NCBI GenBank assembly: GCA_026419785.1
Contig: JAODTK010005232.1
Coordinates: forward strand, 62,001 to 126,000
Direction of reading: 5' to 3'
DNA from: Sclerodactyla briareus
Taxonomy: Eukaryota > Echinodermata > Holothuroidea > Dendrochirotida > Sclerodactylidae
Length of the DNA stretch: 64,000 bases
Below, one piece after another: positions 1-12,057 of the stretch. A model generated the notes under the pieces. That model did no database searches. It was not told where the DNA came from and worked only from the letters and a program-made list of their open reading frames with translations. Position numbers and translations under genes: made by a program. Positions within the stretch are counted from its first letter, which is position 1; each line of letters starts with the position of its first letter.

Positions 1-461
1 ACATCCTGTTTGGGGTGGTGGGGGGGGGGGCATGCAGACTAGGAGGAAAGTGGTCTGATTGATTGCTCAGACTATCTATGTTGTGTGGGGCCATTACCCT
101 GCTACCAACCAAACTACTCGCTTCCATTCCTCTTGTTTCTGACTGAGGCTCATACCCTATTATCTTTCCTGTGTTTTTGTTATTCTCTTTTAAATGCCAG
201 ACTGTCAAAGAATCCTCATTGTTTTCTTACACTTGTCCACAACCTCTCTACATGCCTGGGCTGGCTGCATGCCCTGCTTGGGTTAGACAAGGTATAGCAC
301 GGCATGGAAAGTTACTTGATCATCTCATCATGTCTACAAAGTGAAAACATGAGGGCAGTCCCCAGAGATAAATGTGAGATCTCATCAGCTATCCTGTTCC
401 TCCATTTGTTCGCCCCTAGCACACCTGTGTTTTGTCCTTTTTTATTCTGTTGCTAATTTCC
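1..461. other. No gene seen; presumed ext1 intron
   Basis: AT-moderate sequence with a poly-G run near 22-31. Only short chance reading frames are present. It is presumed to be ext1 intron because the ext1 terminal exon lies downstream and no earlier ext1 exon is visible in the window. Confidence 0.5.
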
Positions 462-2155
462 GTCTCGCCTGAACTTTGTTCAAGGAGATTCATAGTGATC
501 ACTTTGTTGTGTGTCTGTCTGTCTGTCCCGTATGTGCGGTTTCAATATCTCCTAAACCGTGGAGCCGTCATTGTGAAACTCTTTTGTGGAGGTGTGCAGT
601 GAAAGATGTTGTCATGTGCATCCACCTTTTGTCCCAAAGACCATACTAATTGCATAAGTTTGCATATTTAATGAAAATTGGCCCCAAAGCTTGTGTTCGA
701 GATATCTCTTGATCGTAATGAATTTGGTGATAGCAGTTCGGAGTATAGAACAACTATGGAGTGTACAGAACTGGTTAAAATTCCGGGCAATAAATTAAGT
801 ATTCTAATTTGCATAGTTTCTGCAATTTTTTTAAAAAGTTTGTTGGATTTTGATGAACTGGACAGTGGAGATGGTTTATCTATAGCCCAATAAATTTTAC
901 AGTAGGGACGAGGTCACCAAAGGTCATTTCATGTTACTAATTCGCATTTACCTATTCTCATTTGCATAATTTATGCAGATTTCAAAGTTGGTTGAATCCC
1001 CATGAAACTTGATAGAGATGGTACAAAAAGCCTCAATCCCAATAAATTTAACAACAGTGTAAAGGTCACTGAAGGTCATTTACTGTAAATAATTTCATGA
1101 ATTACACAATTTTTTTTTCGAAGTTTTGTTAAATAGCCAATAACATTGAAATGAGTGCAGTTAGGGTGCTCGTAGAAATTTGTCATAGTAATTTAGTTTA
1201 GTGGATCAAACAACATCCAAAGACGAGGTCAAAGGTCAAGTCTTAAAAATTTTGCTTATTTTAGGAGTTTTACAGGGCGAAGAAAATAAAAACGGTCAAT
1301 TTTTGGATATGTGATAGAGCTCTGTGTGCTACATAGACGAGACCAACTCCTGCTTCGATCTGACCCCTGGTCTTCAAGTTACAAGGGGCCAAAGGTCAAT
1401 TTTGATACCTTCGGGCAATAGCATTGGGTGTGTATCTGATTACATAATGCTTTTGGGGCTTGGTGCATCACATCGAGGCAAGCAATATTCAGTCCCGAAA
1501 CTTTTTACCAAATAATTGGGGTCACTGGAGGTCATTCAATGTGTCCAATTTGCATAATTTTCACAAAATCTTGAAGTTGGTTGGAATTTCATGGAACGTA
1601 GTGGGTATATAGTTACTTTAGTTCCAAAACTTTTTACATGGATTCAGGTCACTGGAGGTCATTCAACCTGTACAATTTGCATAGTTTATTCCAAATTCCA
1701 AAGTTCGATTTCCATGAAGCTTGATTTTCATGAAGCTTGATTGGTATGGTTTACCTTTAATCCCAAATAATTTTAACACAGATTTGAGTTACTGGGGTTG
1801 TTATTCAATGTGTTTAATTTGCTTCATTCATGCAAATTCTCAAGTTTGTTGAATTCCCATGAAACATAAAGTGCGGTCCATTATTGCTCCCGAGTTATTT
1901 CAAATTAGAAGATGGGTCACTGGAAGTCAACTATTGTATCTATTTTGCATAAAACTTAATACTCCTTCGGTTGACATGGTCAATAATCAGTCATATGAAT
2001 TGAAATTGGTCACTTATTAGTAAGCTTTTTTTGTTAAATGCGAATACCAAAATTTGAACAGCCACAATGGAATGCCTTGGTATTGTTTACATGGTGACTG
2101 ATAAAGAAACCACTGATCATGCAACCAGGCGAGACACCGGGGGCAATCACCTTGT
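462..2155 (+). mobile_element. Family A hairpin/tandem-repeat element, copy 1 (HINE-like)
   Basis: The element begins GTCTCGCCTGAAC TTT GTTCAAGGAGAT, which folds into a hairpin (462-489). A palindromic AGTGATCACT and a GTCT/GT-rich tract (about 505-530) follow. The interior has repeated units with 'ggtcactggaggtcattcaatgt'-like text and 'atttgcata' motifs. It ends with CAGGCGAGAC (2126-2135), the exact inverse of the first ten bases, and then a conserved 20-nt tail finishing CCTTGT at 2155. The same two ends are found on the copies at 24040-25833 and 35631-38821, and this fixes the borders. There is no coding capacity, so it would need a helper. Assignment to Helentron-associated elements is inferred from architecture only. 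Confidence 0.7.
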
Positions 2156-4411
2156 AAATGGTTTAATTCCTACCCATATATGAGAGTTAATGTTAGCTGG
2201 TTAAGGGTTAGTAGGGTCTGGGACTCAGTAGGGTTAGTATTGGGGATTATGTTATGAAATGCACTGTAGGGTTTTTAGGCTGGTTAAGTAGGGGTTGAGC
2301 TATAATCTTATAAGAAGGGTGCCGATCATTCTATCCATTCCCCCATAAAGGTCCATGAGTGAGCTTACAAATAGTGGCAGTTGCTATAGCCTTTGATCAG
2401 CAGAGGTAGAATAGAATGCTAGAACAGCACTCAGCTAGAGGTGCTCATCTAAGAACACCTCCAGGCATGCCTGCTGTTGGTGTCCAGCTGCACCTACTGT
2501 TTGCACAAACTGTACGTCGGCAGTTACTAGAAAGATATGGTAATCTATTTCATCTATTCAACTTACACCACATGTACTATGCACCCACCCTAATGCCACG
2601 TTGGGCTTCTGGCAATTACACAAATCCGGGTTGGCCACCCCAGCGCCCATCTCTTTTTGCCATGCTAATCCTCTAGCCCGTCGAGTTTTTGGCTCTGAGA
2701 TTTCCGTCTAAAAATTGTTTCCTAGTAGCATATATCTGGCTTTCATTCATCTTTCCTTGCATTAGCTGTAATTTGGACACCTCACGATTTAAGACACCAC
2801 AGTAGGCTGAAGATGGCACACTGAGTATGAGATACTAGATCTTTTCTTTATAAATGCCATTGTCTGCCTGGACTGATAGGTCAGTTACTTAGATTGCCTT
2901 GGTCCAGAATATGGTTGATTGCAAGAAGGTGCATATGCCGGTGAGTTTCCCCGTCTTACCCATGCTTACATGGACTCCTGACGTGAAACCGTTTTGGTGG
3001 TGAGAAGTTGCCCTATAGCCTTTGCTGGCAGATAGTATGTGTCCATGGTTGTACATGCCTTTCAGAGGTGTAGCCTCAACCATACTCGAGGAATGTAGGG
3101 TCAGGGTCGTGACCCCTGACAGGAAGAAATGGTCCATTGTTTTGAAAATTCATGAATGCCGAAGGTAACCGGAAAACTAATTGTGATAAATCATAGTATA
3201 GTCTCATCTATCACAGGTGTCAAGGAGTCATCCAGAATTCTGACATTTAGTGATTGAGGAAGAAAAAAGTTGAGAGACATTGTGATATCAGAATTCACCT
3301 GTAAAGGGAGGACATGGTTCCTGTAGGTTGTTCCAAAGTTCAAACACAAGGAATGATGAGTGGTGAGATGTCATCTTGGCACAGCATTTCAGAAATTTTA
3401 GTCAAGCCAAAATAACGAAAAAATTATTTGTTATTGTGAGGTGGTTAGAGCTGTTGTGTTACTTGTGTATCATGTTAATGTAGCGCATGTCAATCAGAGA
3501 CGGTCGAGGACCCGAAAGTGAGACAAATAACCAACATGGTATTTAGGATTGGATGAGAAGTATGTTAGAAACTAGCATTTGACTTTACATTGACTTGGCG
3601 ATCCGAACATTGAGGATGTATGTCAGCTAGTTTTCTACTGATGATACCAACAAAGTGCCAGAATTGTACCAGAGATTTTCCCACTCAGAGCATGAGATTT
3701 GTAGTCTCACAGCTATTCTACTGAAGATGTGAAGGATTACCAGGGGATCCTCCATTTCATCATTGTACATACCCAAATCAAAGAAAGGAAAGCGTGACAC
3801 CCTGGATATGGGACCCTCCCCTGTTCTTCCTCCATGGAGTATTATTAGGACAATCATTAACGAGCAACAGAGAACTGATCTGGATGTGTGTCCTCTGACA
3901 ACATTCCTTACTGGGTTCCTCAGCATTAATGACAACATATTTCATTCTCTCCCCCAATGATCCAGATAATGTTATTTTTTGCAGCCACTTTTATTGCTTT
4001 CTTCGACATTCCTCTCACAGATCGATTTTGCATTTTCGGTCTGGCAAACATTCCCGGAGAGGCTGGTCGGTTTCCAGCGAAGGTCCCACTAGGAGGACGA
4101 GGCCAGCGAACGGTGGGGGTACTCCTCAAAATGGACAAACGAGTACTCCATAGTACTCACTGGTGCTGCCTTTTATCATAAGTAAGTTGATTATTATTAA
4201 TGTGTAGGCACCCAGTTTGATAAAAAAAATTCCCATGTACCCCAGCCACGAGGCCTGTTACTTTGTCAACTGCCAGGAAGAAATGCCATTAGAGATTCTG
4301 TTCTGTAGTGGTATCTAAGGATATGATGATTTGAGGCACTCTTGGACAGCCAGTCTTTGTCCGATGAACCCCACAGTAAAAAAAAAAACTCGCCAAATAA
4401 ATCATTTTTTT
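2156..4411. other. No recognisable gene; presumed ext1 intron
   Basis: It contains open frames of 65-103 codons on both strands (for example 2416-2676 + and 3627-3938 -). None has a motif I recognise, flanking splice signals or a coherent family. It may include decayed repeats. Confidence 0.4.
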
Positions 4412-4825
4412 AATCCTTGACGAAGTCTGAGGAATCTATGCAGTCATGACAGTGTGTGTGTGTGTGTGATGCCTAGCCTTGTTAACACGATAACTCAACC
4501 CCGCTGGGATGGATCAAGTTCATACTTGTATGTGTGTTCCCCACAATCAGTACATGAACCCTGTTTTTTTTTGGGGTGTTCAGAGGTCATCTGAGGTCAC
4601 CATAGGTCAAAGTGTAAAAATCTTGTGAAAAATCAGTGGTAGCTTTCTTATCAAGAGTATAGGAACCCTATTGGTTGGTTGGAGAACATGGGAAATTTGT
4701 CAGATGTTATGTTGCCCATAATGAGCTGGTGCAATCTCCCATTTGTCTTTGTGTCTAGCTATAGGTTGTCAGACAGAGTCAAGGAATCACTAAGGCTTTT
4801 GGCTCTCTGGTTGTTTTTGGAACAT
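4412..4825 (+). mobile_element. Family B hairpin/AGGTCA-repeat element, copy 1
   Basis: It starts with AATCCTTGAC GAA GTCTGAGGAATC (4412-4436), an imperfect hairpin, followed by a GT microsatellite (about 4450-4468). Then come 'cacgataactcaacccc' and three AGGTCA half-sites in direct orientation (4584-4609). It closes with GTCAAGGAATCACTAAGGC (from 4778), an inverted version of the start. The same start, order and end occur on the minus strand at 38822-39862 and 61930-62655. The architecture matches family A, but the terminal sequence is different. Confidence 0.65.
4584..4609 (+). promoter_or_regulatory. Tandem AGGTCA half-sites in DR4-DR4 spacing
   Basis: AGGTCA occurs at 4584, 4594 and 4604, separated by TCTG and CCAT. 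Direct repeats of this half-site spaced by four bases are the classic response element of thyroid-hormone/LXR-type receptor-RXR heterodimers. The site sits inside a repeat, so binding is only a possibility. Confidence 0.4.
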
Positions 4826-6043
4826 GAGATCCTAACTGCTGGCAGATGTCCTTGTTGTAACCGAAAATATAAAAAAATTAGTCTTGGGAGTAATCGAGTT
4901 ATTTAATATATAAGATTTAGTGACTTCTTTAACAAGAATCCATTCCTCAACTTTATAAAATGGTGAGGATGTTTGAAACAAATTCTACCATAGTTGGTGA
5001 TCAGTTATAAATTCTACTGTCACTGCTGTCTCCAGGACAATATGGCATGTAAATCAAGGTTGAATTCAAGTTTAATATGGCCACAACATTTTCAGTGTAT
5101 ATATTCATCCCTTAAGATATGTCTATAATGAGAACAATATCACTAGATATCTCTATGCCACTAATAATAACCCAGATGGGGGGGGGGGGGGAGTAAAAGG
5201 TCACGTGCAGGGAAGTGAGTACAAGTTTATCTTGCCAGTGATGGATCAGATCAATCTATCTGGATAGGGTCACCCAGACACTGTCAAATCATAACCTGCC
5301 TGTGACTTTATCTGATAATTTACAAATGAGAGCAATGAGCGGTTTCTTCTGTTTTAGGTATCTTATCAATCAAGGATGAATTACCTATTTCCTTTGATTC
5401 CAATAAGTTCAGGAAGTAGAGACAGCAGGTGTGTTCAGTCCCTCTCACTCATCAATCTACAGTATATAGCAGGCTCCCATGAAGACCAAGTAGATTCTTC
5501 AACAGAGTGTGGACCTGACCTTGTGGAGCGGGAACTGCTTGATTTGACTGCAGTTTTATGTGGGGGACTCACCACACCACCCCCTTCAACCAATGCCTCA
5601 CTGAGGATCTGATTTTGCGATAGAGCATCGGGTTGCCAGTGGCACCTTTTGTTTCCCGCCAAATTAGGATCTAGGAAATATGACTTAGGCATATGTGTAT
5701 AGGTAAGTATCATCCTTTGTGAATTCCCCCTACCAATTAGTTAGGGGAACAAAAATCAAACTCTCCTGATGCTGAAATGGGGCACATCTGAATGTGATGT
5801 TCGGCATCGTAGGATAGCTTTGAGCTAGTCACCTCAGGGCTAGAAGAATAAGCCAAATTTGAGATCACAATATGCTAGGACACTGCTACAATAGTTGGAA
5901 AATGGAAGGTACATTGCTAAAAGATTACCAAAACAGGGAAAGGTGGGGGGGGGGGGTTCCAGTGGTAATTTTGTTTAGTTTTCGTCTTGCAATGATTTTA
6001 CTTGTACGAATAAGATTATCTCTCTCTTCTTCCATGTTACTAG
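4826..6043 (+). other. Presumed ext1 intron, 3' part
   Basis: It ends in a pyrimidine-rich tract (tctctctcttcttccatgtt) and an AG at 6042-6043 that form the acceptor of the ext1 terminal exon. It holds two poly-G tracts (about 5179-5190 and 5945-5955) and no preceding ext1 exon that I can find. Confidence 0.6.
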
Positions 6044-6416
6044 GTATTACAACTACCTTTTCACAAACCATCTGCCGCAAGTGCTTCGTGAGCAGGTCAA
6101 CACTGCTGGCAACTGTGAAGACCTGCTGATGAACTTCCTGGTGGCCCACACAACCCACCTGCCTCCAATTAAGGTGACCCAGCGGAAGCAGTACCGGGAG
6201 GTGATGACGGGCCAGGATGCAACCCACGTCCGTGAGGCGTGGGACTTCCACCAGCGCCAGGGGTGCATGAGAGACTTTGCGCAGGCCTTCGGCTACATGC
6301 CCCTCGTTCGGTCTCGGATGCGGCTAGATCCACTTCTCTTCAAGGACCAGGTCTCAAACCTCCGTAAGAGGTACCGCCAGATCGAGCTGATCAACCCCAA
6401 ACCAAGGTCCCTGTAA
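6044..6416 (+). CDS. ext1: ext1, exostosin-1 heparan sulfate polymerase, terminal coding exon
   Basis: EXT1 pairs with EXT2 in the Golgi and elongates heparan sulfate by adding alternating GlcA and GlcNAc. This exon encodes about the last 123 residues of the C-terminal GT64 (GlcNAc-transferase) domain. It opens after the acceptor AG at 6042-6043 with [11 protein letters not shown]. It carries [26 protein letters not shown] and the hallmark C-terminal block [18 protein letters not shown] then [15 protein letters not shown]. 'PPIKVTQ+KQY' and 'MRLDP.LFKDQVS' favour EXT1 over EXT2 or EXTL proteins. The stop TAA is at 6414-6416, and the last ~8 residues (NPKPRSL) extend slightly past the usual vertebrate end. 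The first base (6044) completes a split codon. The reading frame is intact, unlike wdr35 exons later in the window. Confidence 0.92.
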
Positions 6417-6840
6417 TCCTCGAGTCATTTGTAACCCAGCCTCAGCTTTTGTACCCCTCAATTTGCGCACCACCTTGATTTGTGCATTGTACACTGTGTT
6501 TTTTCGTTGAATCAGTGGAACACAAAAAAAAACTTTATATACATTTCATTGTGGAAGTTACGGTAAAACTTAATCTTTACTTTTGTGAACCCATTCAAAG
6601 TATCTGCACGTAAACTTACAGATTATTTATTTACATGTGATAAATTTGGCTTTGTGCGCAGATTAAGGAAGGCTATACTTTCCGTCAGCACTGCCGTCCA
6701 TTGTCCATGCGGTAGCTAGATTTGTTATTTTAAAAATTACTCTGTGATCTTGTTTTGTAAGAGGGGTTGTGTTAATAGGGTAAGCTGATGGTTATCACAA
6801 CTCGACAACTTTGAAATAAAACGTTTGAGGGAAGTCCAAT
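6417..6840 (+). other. ext1: ext1 3' untranslated region
   Basis: AT-rich, non-coding sequence after the ext1 stop. The end is placed about 20 nt after the AATAAA at 6815-6820, which is an inference. Confidence 0.6.
6815..6820 (+). terminator. Canonical polyadenylation signal AATAAA for ext1
   Basis: AATAAA about 400 nt after the stop codon, in a T/G-rich setting suited to cleavage shortly afterwards. Confidence 0.7.
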
Positions 6841-6841
6841 T

Positions 6842-7035
6842 AACACTGTTGTTGACTCAAGTCAGTGAATTGCAAGTCGACTTGAATCGCCTTTCCTTTG
6901 ACTCGTGACTTGACTTTGACTTGAAGGAAACTGTGACTGAGTTTTCGAAGATGCATGACTTGAGATTGACTTGACTTGCGGAGAAATCGCTCGAGACATG
7001 CCTTGACTTTAATAAATTTGACTTGTCAACATCGG
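6842..7035 (+). repeat. GACTTG-type degenerate short tandem repeat, block 1
   Basis: Many imperfect iterations of (T)GACTTGA, including gactcgtgacttgactttgac and gagattgacttgacttgcgg. It pairs with a similar block at 7682-7775 in the same orientation. Confidence 0.6.
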
Positions 7036-7681
7036 TGAACTTTCCCTTTTTTCGTTAGGCCTAATACGCACGAAACCAAGGGCCATCAGACAGCTGTTTT
7101 CCGACTCAAGCAATCCACATATCAGGAGTGCATTAACTAGGAGTGCACGTATATGTACATTCACATTTCTCCTAAATAAGCCTGCCTGATCATGTTGTGA
7201 GTTCAATGCTCTCCACTAAACAGCTCGGGTTTAGAAAAGATTCTCCTCATAGCTCTTTCATTATGACCGATTTTCAAACAGTCATTGCTCTCCAAGAACG
7301 TAGCCAATTTGTCCCATCTTTTCTATCCTCGTATTTATCCTCTTATTATAGGCATGAACAGACTCATTGTATATAAGAGAGATACACTACATTATGCATA
7401 GTCTTAGACAGCTAGGATCTAGCTACGATCAGCTGGGATCACTCTGTTATTTAGGAGTATTTTCAATGTCTGCACAAACCGATGTAATCAAACTTTGTTG
7501 CAGTGAGAAAACTCTCGGGCCACCTATGATCAATCCAAACAAATTACTACTTACATAATAGATGGCAACCCTATAGTTGAGATTCGATCTCTCTGGCTAT
7601 CAAGCTAGGGTTCTGAATAGATGAAGTGATATATCAACAGTGTCTCATTACATCATGTGACTATAATACATCTTGGCAAAA
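7036..7681. other. Spacer between two GACTTG blocks; no gene seen
   Basis: About 650 nt of unremarkable AT-rich sequence with only short chance reading frames. The flanking direct blocks suggest it may be the body of a repeat unit. Confidence 0.4.
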
Positions 7682-7775
7682 GTGACTTGCGACTTCATTT
7701 GAAACTCTACAAATTTTCACTTGACTTGACTCAACTTGACTTGCCAATTAATGACTTGCGACTTGACTTGAAAAA
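7682..7775 (+). repeat. GACTTG-type degenerate short tandem repeat, block 2
   Basis: Runs such as cacttgacttgactcaactt and gacttgcgacttgacttg, the same motif and strand as block 1 at 6842-7035. Confidence 0.6.
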
Positions 7776-10700
7776 AGGACTAGGCAACAACTCTGCCAAA
7801 TAAGGGCTGGGCAAAAGGGTGATCGGTCACATACAAGTTTTGTTGGAAATGTTGACCTCGCCATGACCACCACAACAACTCTCCAACATATTGTCCCATT
7901 GACTGAAAATGCTGCACATGACTGCCACGGAGAAATCTGGGAGGGGTTTGATAGTGGGCATTGCAGCAACTACTTTGGGGGTTAGGCTTGTTGAATTTCA
8001 ACTCGCTGACCCAGGTAAATCTTCCCTGTGGTGGCAGTTACAACTTTGGGCAAAGATCCTGAGAGGACAGGACTTGCGGGTGTGGATTATTCTGGGGAGA
8101 CCGGGGAAACTGTCTAGTCATGGTCACTACCTTCTCTCACTTGGTAGTGGGGGTGGTGCTTGATTTGTTGCAGTTCACTTTCACTGTTATGGTTTGCCAG
8201 AGGTGTATGGAGTGAGTGTACAAATGGTGGTTATATTGGGCATTATTATGTAAACAATAAGGTTTTTAACAATATTTTCCACATTTTTAATCTTCTCTCT
8301 AGAGACTAATTCTGCAATACTTATGTTGCTCACTGGATTTTGTTGCATTCTTGAACTCTTTCCTTCCCAGTCCACAATGTCCAACCAAATAGCTAGTCTG
8401 TTATTAGAGTAATAGCTGGTACTCATTGGTCTGCTAGGGGTCCCCAGATAGAAGATGGAATTCATTTCCATCACTGTGAATGCACTTGTTCCCTCCTCCC
8501 CCTTCAGACAGGGGTGTCATAGGTCTTAGTGGCTGCTGATAAAAACATGCACTACATTCTAAAATTCTTATCCATTCCAGAGAATTGCATATTCTGATCT
8601 TGAATGACCTCTGTGACCTTTGAGTGGATTCTACTTTTGGCAGGACCTCATGTAGTCTACTTCCATCAAATTTGTACAAATCTTACAGAGGAAAGGTTGT
8701 AAATTTGCATGAATTATGCAAATTCTACCTCAGATGACCTCCACATTTGTCAGGACCTGATGTAATCTACATCCTAGCTCTGTTAGAATCTGTCAAACTT
8801 TTCTCCCAAATGTGAAAATTAAGCGATCTAGCAGACCAAAACATGTGGCTACACTCACTTTCAAACCCATCAGTGTCATGTTTTGGAATCGGATAATGTA
8901 TTGAAGAACTTTTTGTGCTAAGGTCTGAAAGTTCCAGCCCCAAACCGTAATATCCCTGCACCATACTTGTATCACAGAGATAAAATAATGGGGATCTGGG
9001 AATGCAAAATGCCAAAACACATGCTTATGCCACTTACATTCGAGGGAGGCTAGAGGTAGGGAGGGGCTAAACAAGTTTCTGCATTGTTGTGAGGTGTGTT
9101 CAAGTTACAGTTCCCAATTAATATATCAGAAGTTGAAAGATGTCTTGCACTTATGCCCCAAGTACCCTCCTCCCCCCATCTCCTCATCTTACTGGATACA
9201 TCCTCACAAAATCTGAAGACCTGTACTGCTATTTGGCCTGGTGTAAGTGTCCAGTCAAAAGTAAATCACAACATGTGTTGAAAAGAGTTATTCTCATGCA
9301 GGATTAGGAGTGTTCAAGGGACACCTTTCTGGAGAGGTGAGGCAATCGTAGAATGTTCTTGACAGTTTTCTTTCCTGTGGTTTAACTGCATGTGGCTCTA
9401 CTGTTTTACAGATCTGTTTTTGTTTTGTTTTTCAAACATACATTGTGCTCCTGCCCCATGAGATCAATGCTTCACCTAGCAAGAGAGTTTTTTATGTTTC
9501 ATTTCGAAACTTGCTGGCTGAAGCTGAGAACACGTATATTGCCTCTGACTAGGTCTGTATGCCGAGGCCTCGATTGCATACAAAATGGGGGAGAGGCTAT
9601 TGTAGAGTTCCATGTTGTTTTGTGTGTGGGGGGGGGGGGGCTCTGTCTGATCAAGTTGGAGTCACAATCCATTGCTCTGGGATAATTTCCTGATATGCAG
9701 AAGTAATAGCACTGATTTGTAGTATCAAGTTTAGTGCAGTACAGAGTAGCTTTCTAGCTGAGATTGGACAAATGTTGCTCACTGGATATAATTGACTTTT
9801 TGACCTCAAATAATTCCAGATAAGTTTGACCTCTCACCTGGGCACACTTGGCTGTACAGGTATTTCCTGAAACTTGACTATATTTGATGGTATGATGTTA
9901 TATGTCACTGTGGATTTCCTGCCTCTTGATACACTGAATTAGCACTTAATTTCAATATGTAGGAGGAATCACTAACTATATTAAGTTATTCTAATATTTA
10001 TTGCTAATAATTTTGTTTTACCTTCAGGAATGTAGGTATGTTGCTGGTTTCTGGCAGGCACATACTGTATTCAGTCAGGTTTCTGGTGCAGGCCTGTTTG
10101 GTAATTTATAGATTTGTAATGAATGAGGAAAGACGAGATAATTTCAGGACTAGCATGGGGTGAGGTGAGAGTTGAGGGTTGATTTATTAGCATGCACTGT
10201 GCAAGATGATGACAGTCGAGAAATCCCTGCTTTGGAAAGCATCTTCCTGAGCCATGAAAAACCAGGGCCATCTACACCATCATTATCATAATCCATTCAT
10301 CTTGTGTTGAATGCCTACATGGATTAGCCTGCTCTGCTCTCGCTGTATGCATTCTGGCCAATAACTGCCCATTTTCTTGTTTACATCGAAGGTTCACAGG
10401 CAAGGAAATCTTAATTATATATATATCAGTGTGTGATGATTGTTCATATAAAATATCTATATTTTTTATATGATTGGATGGGTTATTCTTTAAGCTTAAT
10501 TTTCCTAGACTTTTGCCCTATTTAATTAGCAGAGAGGCAAAAATTGAAAGATTGATTGTGTTAGTCATGTTATTCTGTTGATGGTATTAAATTCATAAAT
10601 CTATATGTACATTGGATCTATCATCCTTCAAACCGTCTAGTTGGATAAACAAATCAATGTCAATTTGTTAGTGGTTTTCAGTTTACCATCATTGTTTTTC

Positions 10701-11254
10701 CAGTGATATTGATGAGAGACTGGAGTTGTAGGGTGTTTTAGTTCCTGTTTAGCTAGAGATGATTGTATTCTTTTCTTCCTCTGAGAAAAAAATGTGGCGA
10801 GATTGGAAATAAGTATATTTGTATATGAAAGCAATAATAATAGCTCAAACAAATTAAACTATCACAATATGGCGGTAATATATTTATTTTAGTGAGATTC
10901 AATTATGCAAATGAGGAATGGCTACAAAAATTAGGATCAGAAATTGAAAAGCAGCATGTATCATCAATTAGCAAAACTGGAAATGCAGGTTTGTTCCAAA
11001 AATACTAGGGTGACTTGAATTGGGTTTTGATTATCATCCTAATATTTTTGAGTACTTTTGAATGACCTCTTTTGGGCCAATGGAAGGACCAAGTTCATCA
11101 TGTTTGATGGCAGACAGGTTTAACATAACATTTCTGGAATGATCAGCTTGATGATAAGCAGACATCAACCAATTTGTGTGTGCTCTTGAAAGGGTCTCAT
11201 GGGTGAACTAGAAATATAGATTACATTATGCTACCTTGTACTCAAGCATTGTAG
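7776..11254. other. Intergenic; no gene recognised
   Basis: Short open frames only, none with splice support or family motifs. It holds a direct TGACCT repeat (8605-8619) inside repeat-like text, a Gn tract near 9629-9640, and an ATGCAAAT octamer with 'caattatgcaaatgagg' near 10904. Otherwise I see nothing. Confidence 0.4.
8605..8619 (-). promoter_or_regulatory. Direct repeat of TGACCT spaced by 3 (DR3-like)
   Basis: TGACCT CTG TGACCT on the + strand, i.e. AGGTCA-N3-AGGTCA on the minus strand, the spacing preferred by VDR/RXR-type receptors. It lies in repeat-derived sequence, and function is not shown. Confidence 0.3.
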
Positions 11255-11560
11255 TTGTTAATTAGGGGTTAATCAACGGGTGAACATGTTATGCACAACC
11301 ACGGATGTAGTCGAGGCTGGCCTCTGCCTCAATTTGCCAGGCCTTGACCTCGTTTTGGCCTTGGGGCTGTCATGCATACAGTGTACAAACTCAAGAATGA
11401 GCCCGGCCTCGACTACACCCCGGTGAACGACCGGGAGTTGAATAATTCAAGCAACTGCACCCTCATGCATCCATTGTTAGAATTGACCCACAAGGAGTGC
11501 ATCATCATGTGGATAAAACACAATGGACCATTGATTAACCCCTTCATTCATACAAAGCAA
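11255..11560. repeat. Imperfect foldback (MITE-like) repeat
   Basis: 'aggggttaatcaa' near 11263 is inverted as 'ttgattaacccc' near 11531. 'tgtagtcgaggc' near 11306 is inverted as 'gcctcgactaca' near 11406. The two pairs are nested, so the segment could fold back on itself. No transposase is present. Confidence 0.45.
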
Positions 11561-12057
11561 AATTTAGTTTGAATATTGCATCAAACGACTCTCGTTTCAC
11601 CACTTTATGATGAAATAGGAACCCTTGATGACATTGCCAAGAGTCTTGTACATGTGCCAATAAAATAACAACAATATGCAGGTCTCTCAAATCCATCTGG
11701 AAATATAAGTGCACACAAAGCGTGTGACTGAATGTCTAATCTCACACGTGATAATAATTGTTTCAACCCAAACGCATCCTCTGTGAGCAACATGCATTAC
11801 ATTGCGTGTGAAACACATACCATCGCGCATGTTATCTCACTCTTCTTGCGTGAATGGCAACATGCACATTCTATTCAAAACGTTAAAATGCTACGCTTGT
11901 GGCGCTGGTAATTGCGCCCAATAACCAATTTGTGACATATAATGCACAATGGATACCTTCTCCATATCCATACGTGAGTAGCGCGTTCCATTTGTAATGT
12001 TGTAAACATGTGCGTGTGACACAACAATAAAAAATCACACAACATTCAATCGCCCGT
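11561..12057. other. No gene seen
   Basis: AT-rich spacer between two palindromic clusters, with repeated 'gcgtgtgaa/cacacg' words and no coding signal. Confidence 0.4.

Noticed and set aside
2416-2676. 86-codon plus-strand frame as an ext1 exon
   Set aside because: It has no similarity to the EXT1 residues expected before YYNYLF and no convincing splice borders.
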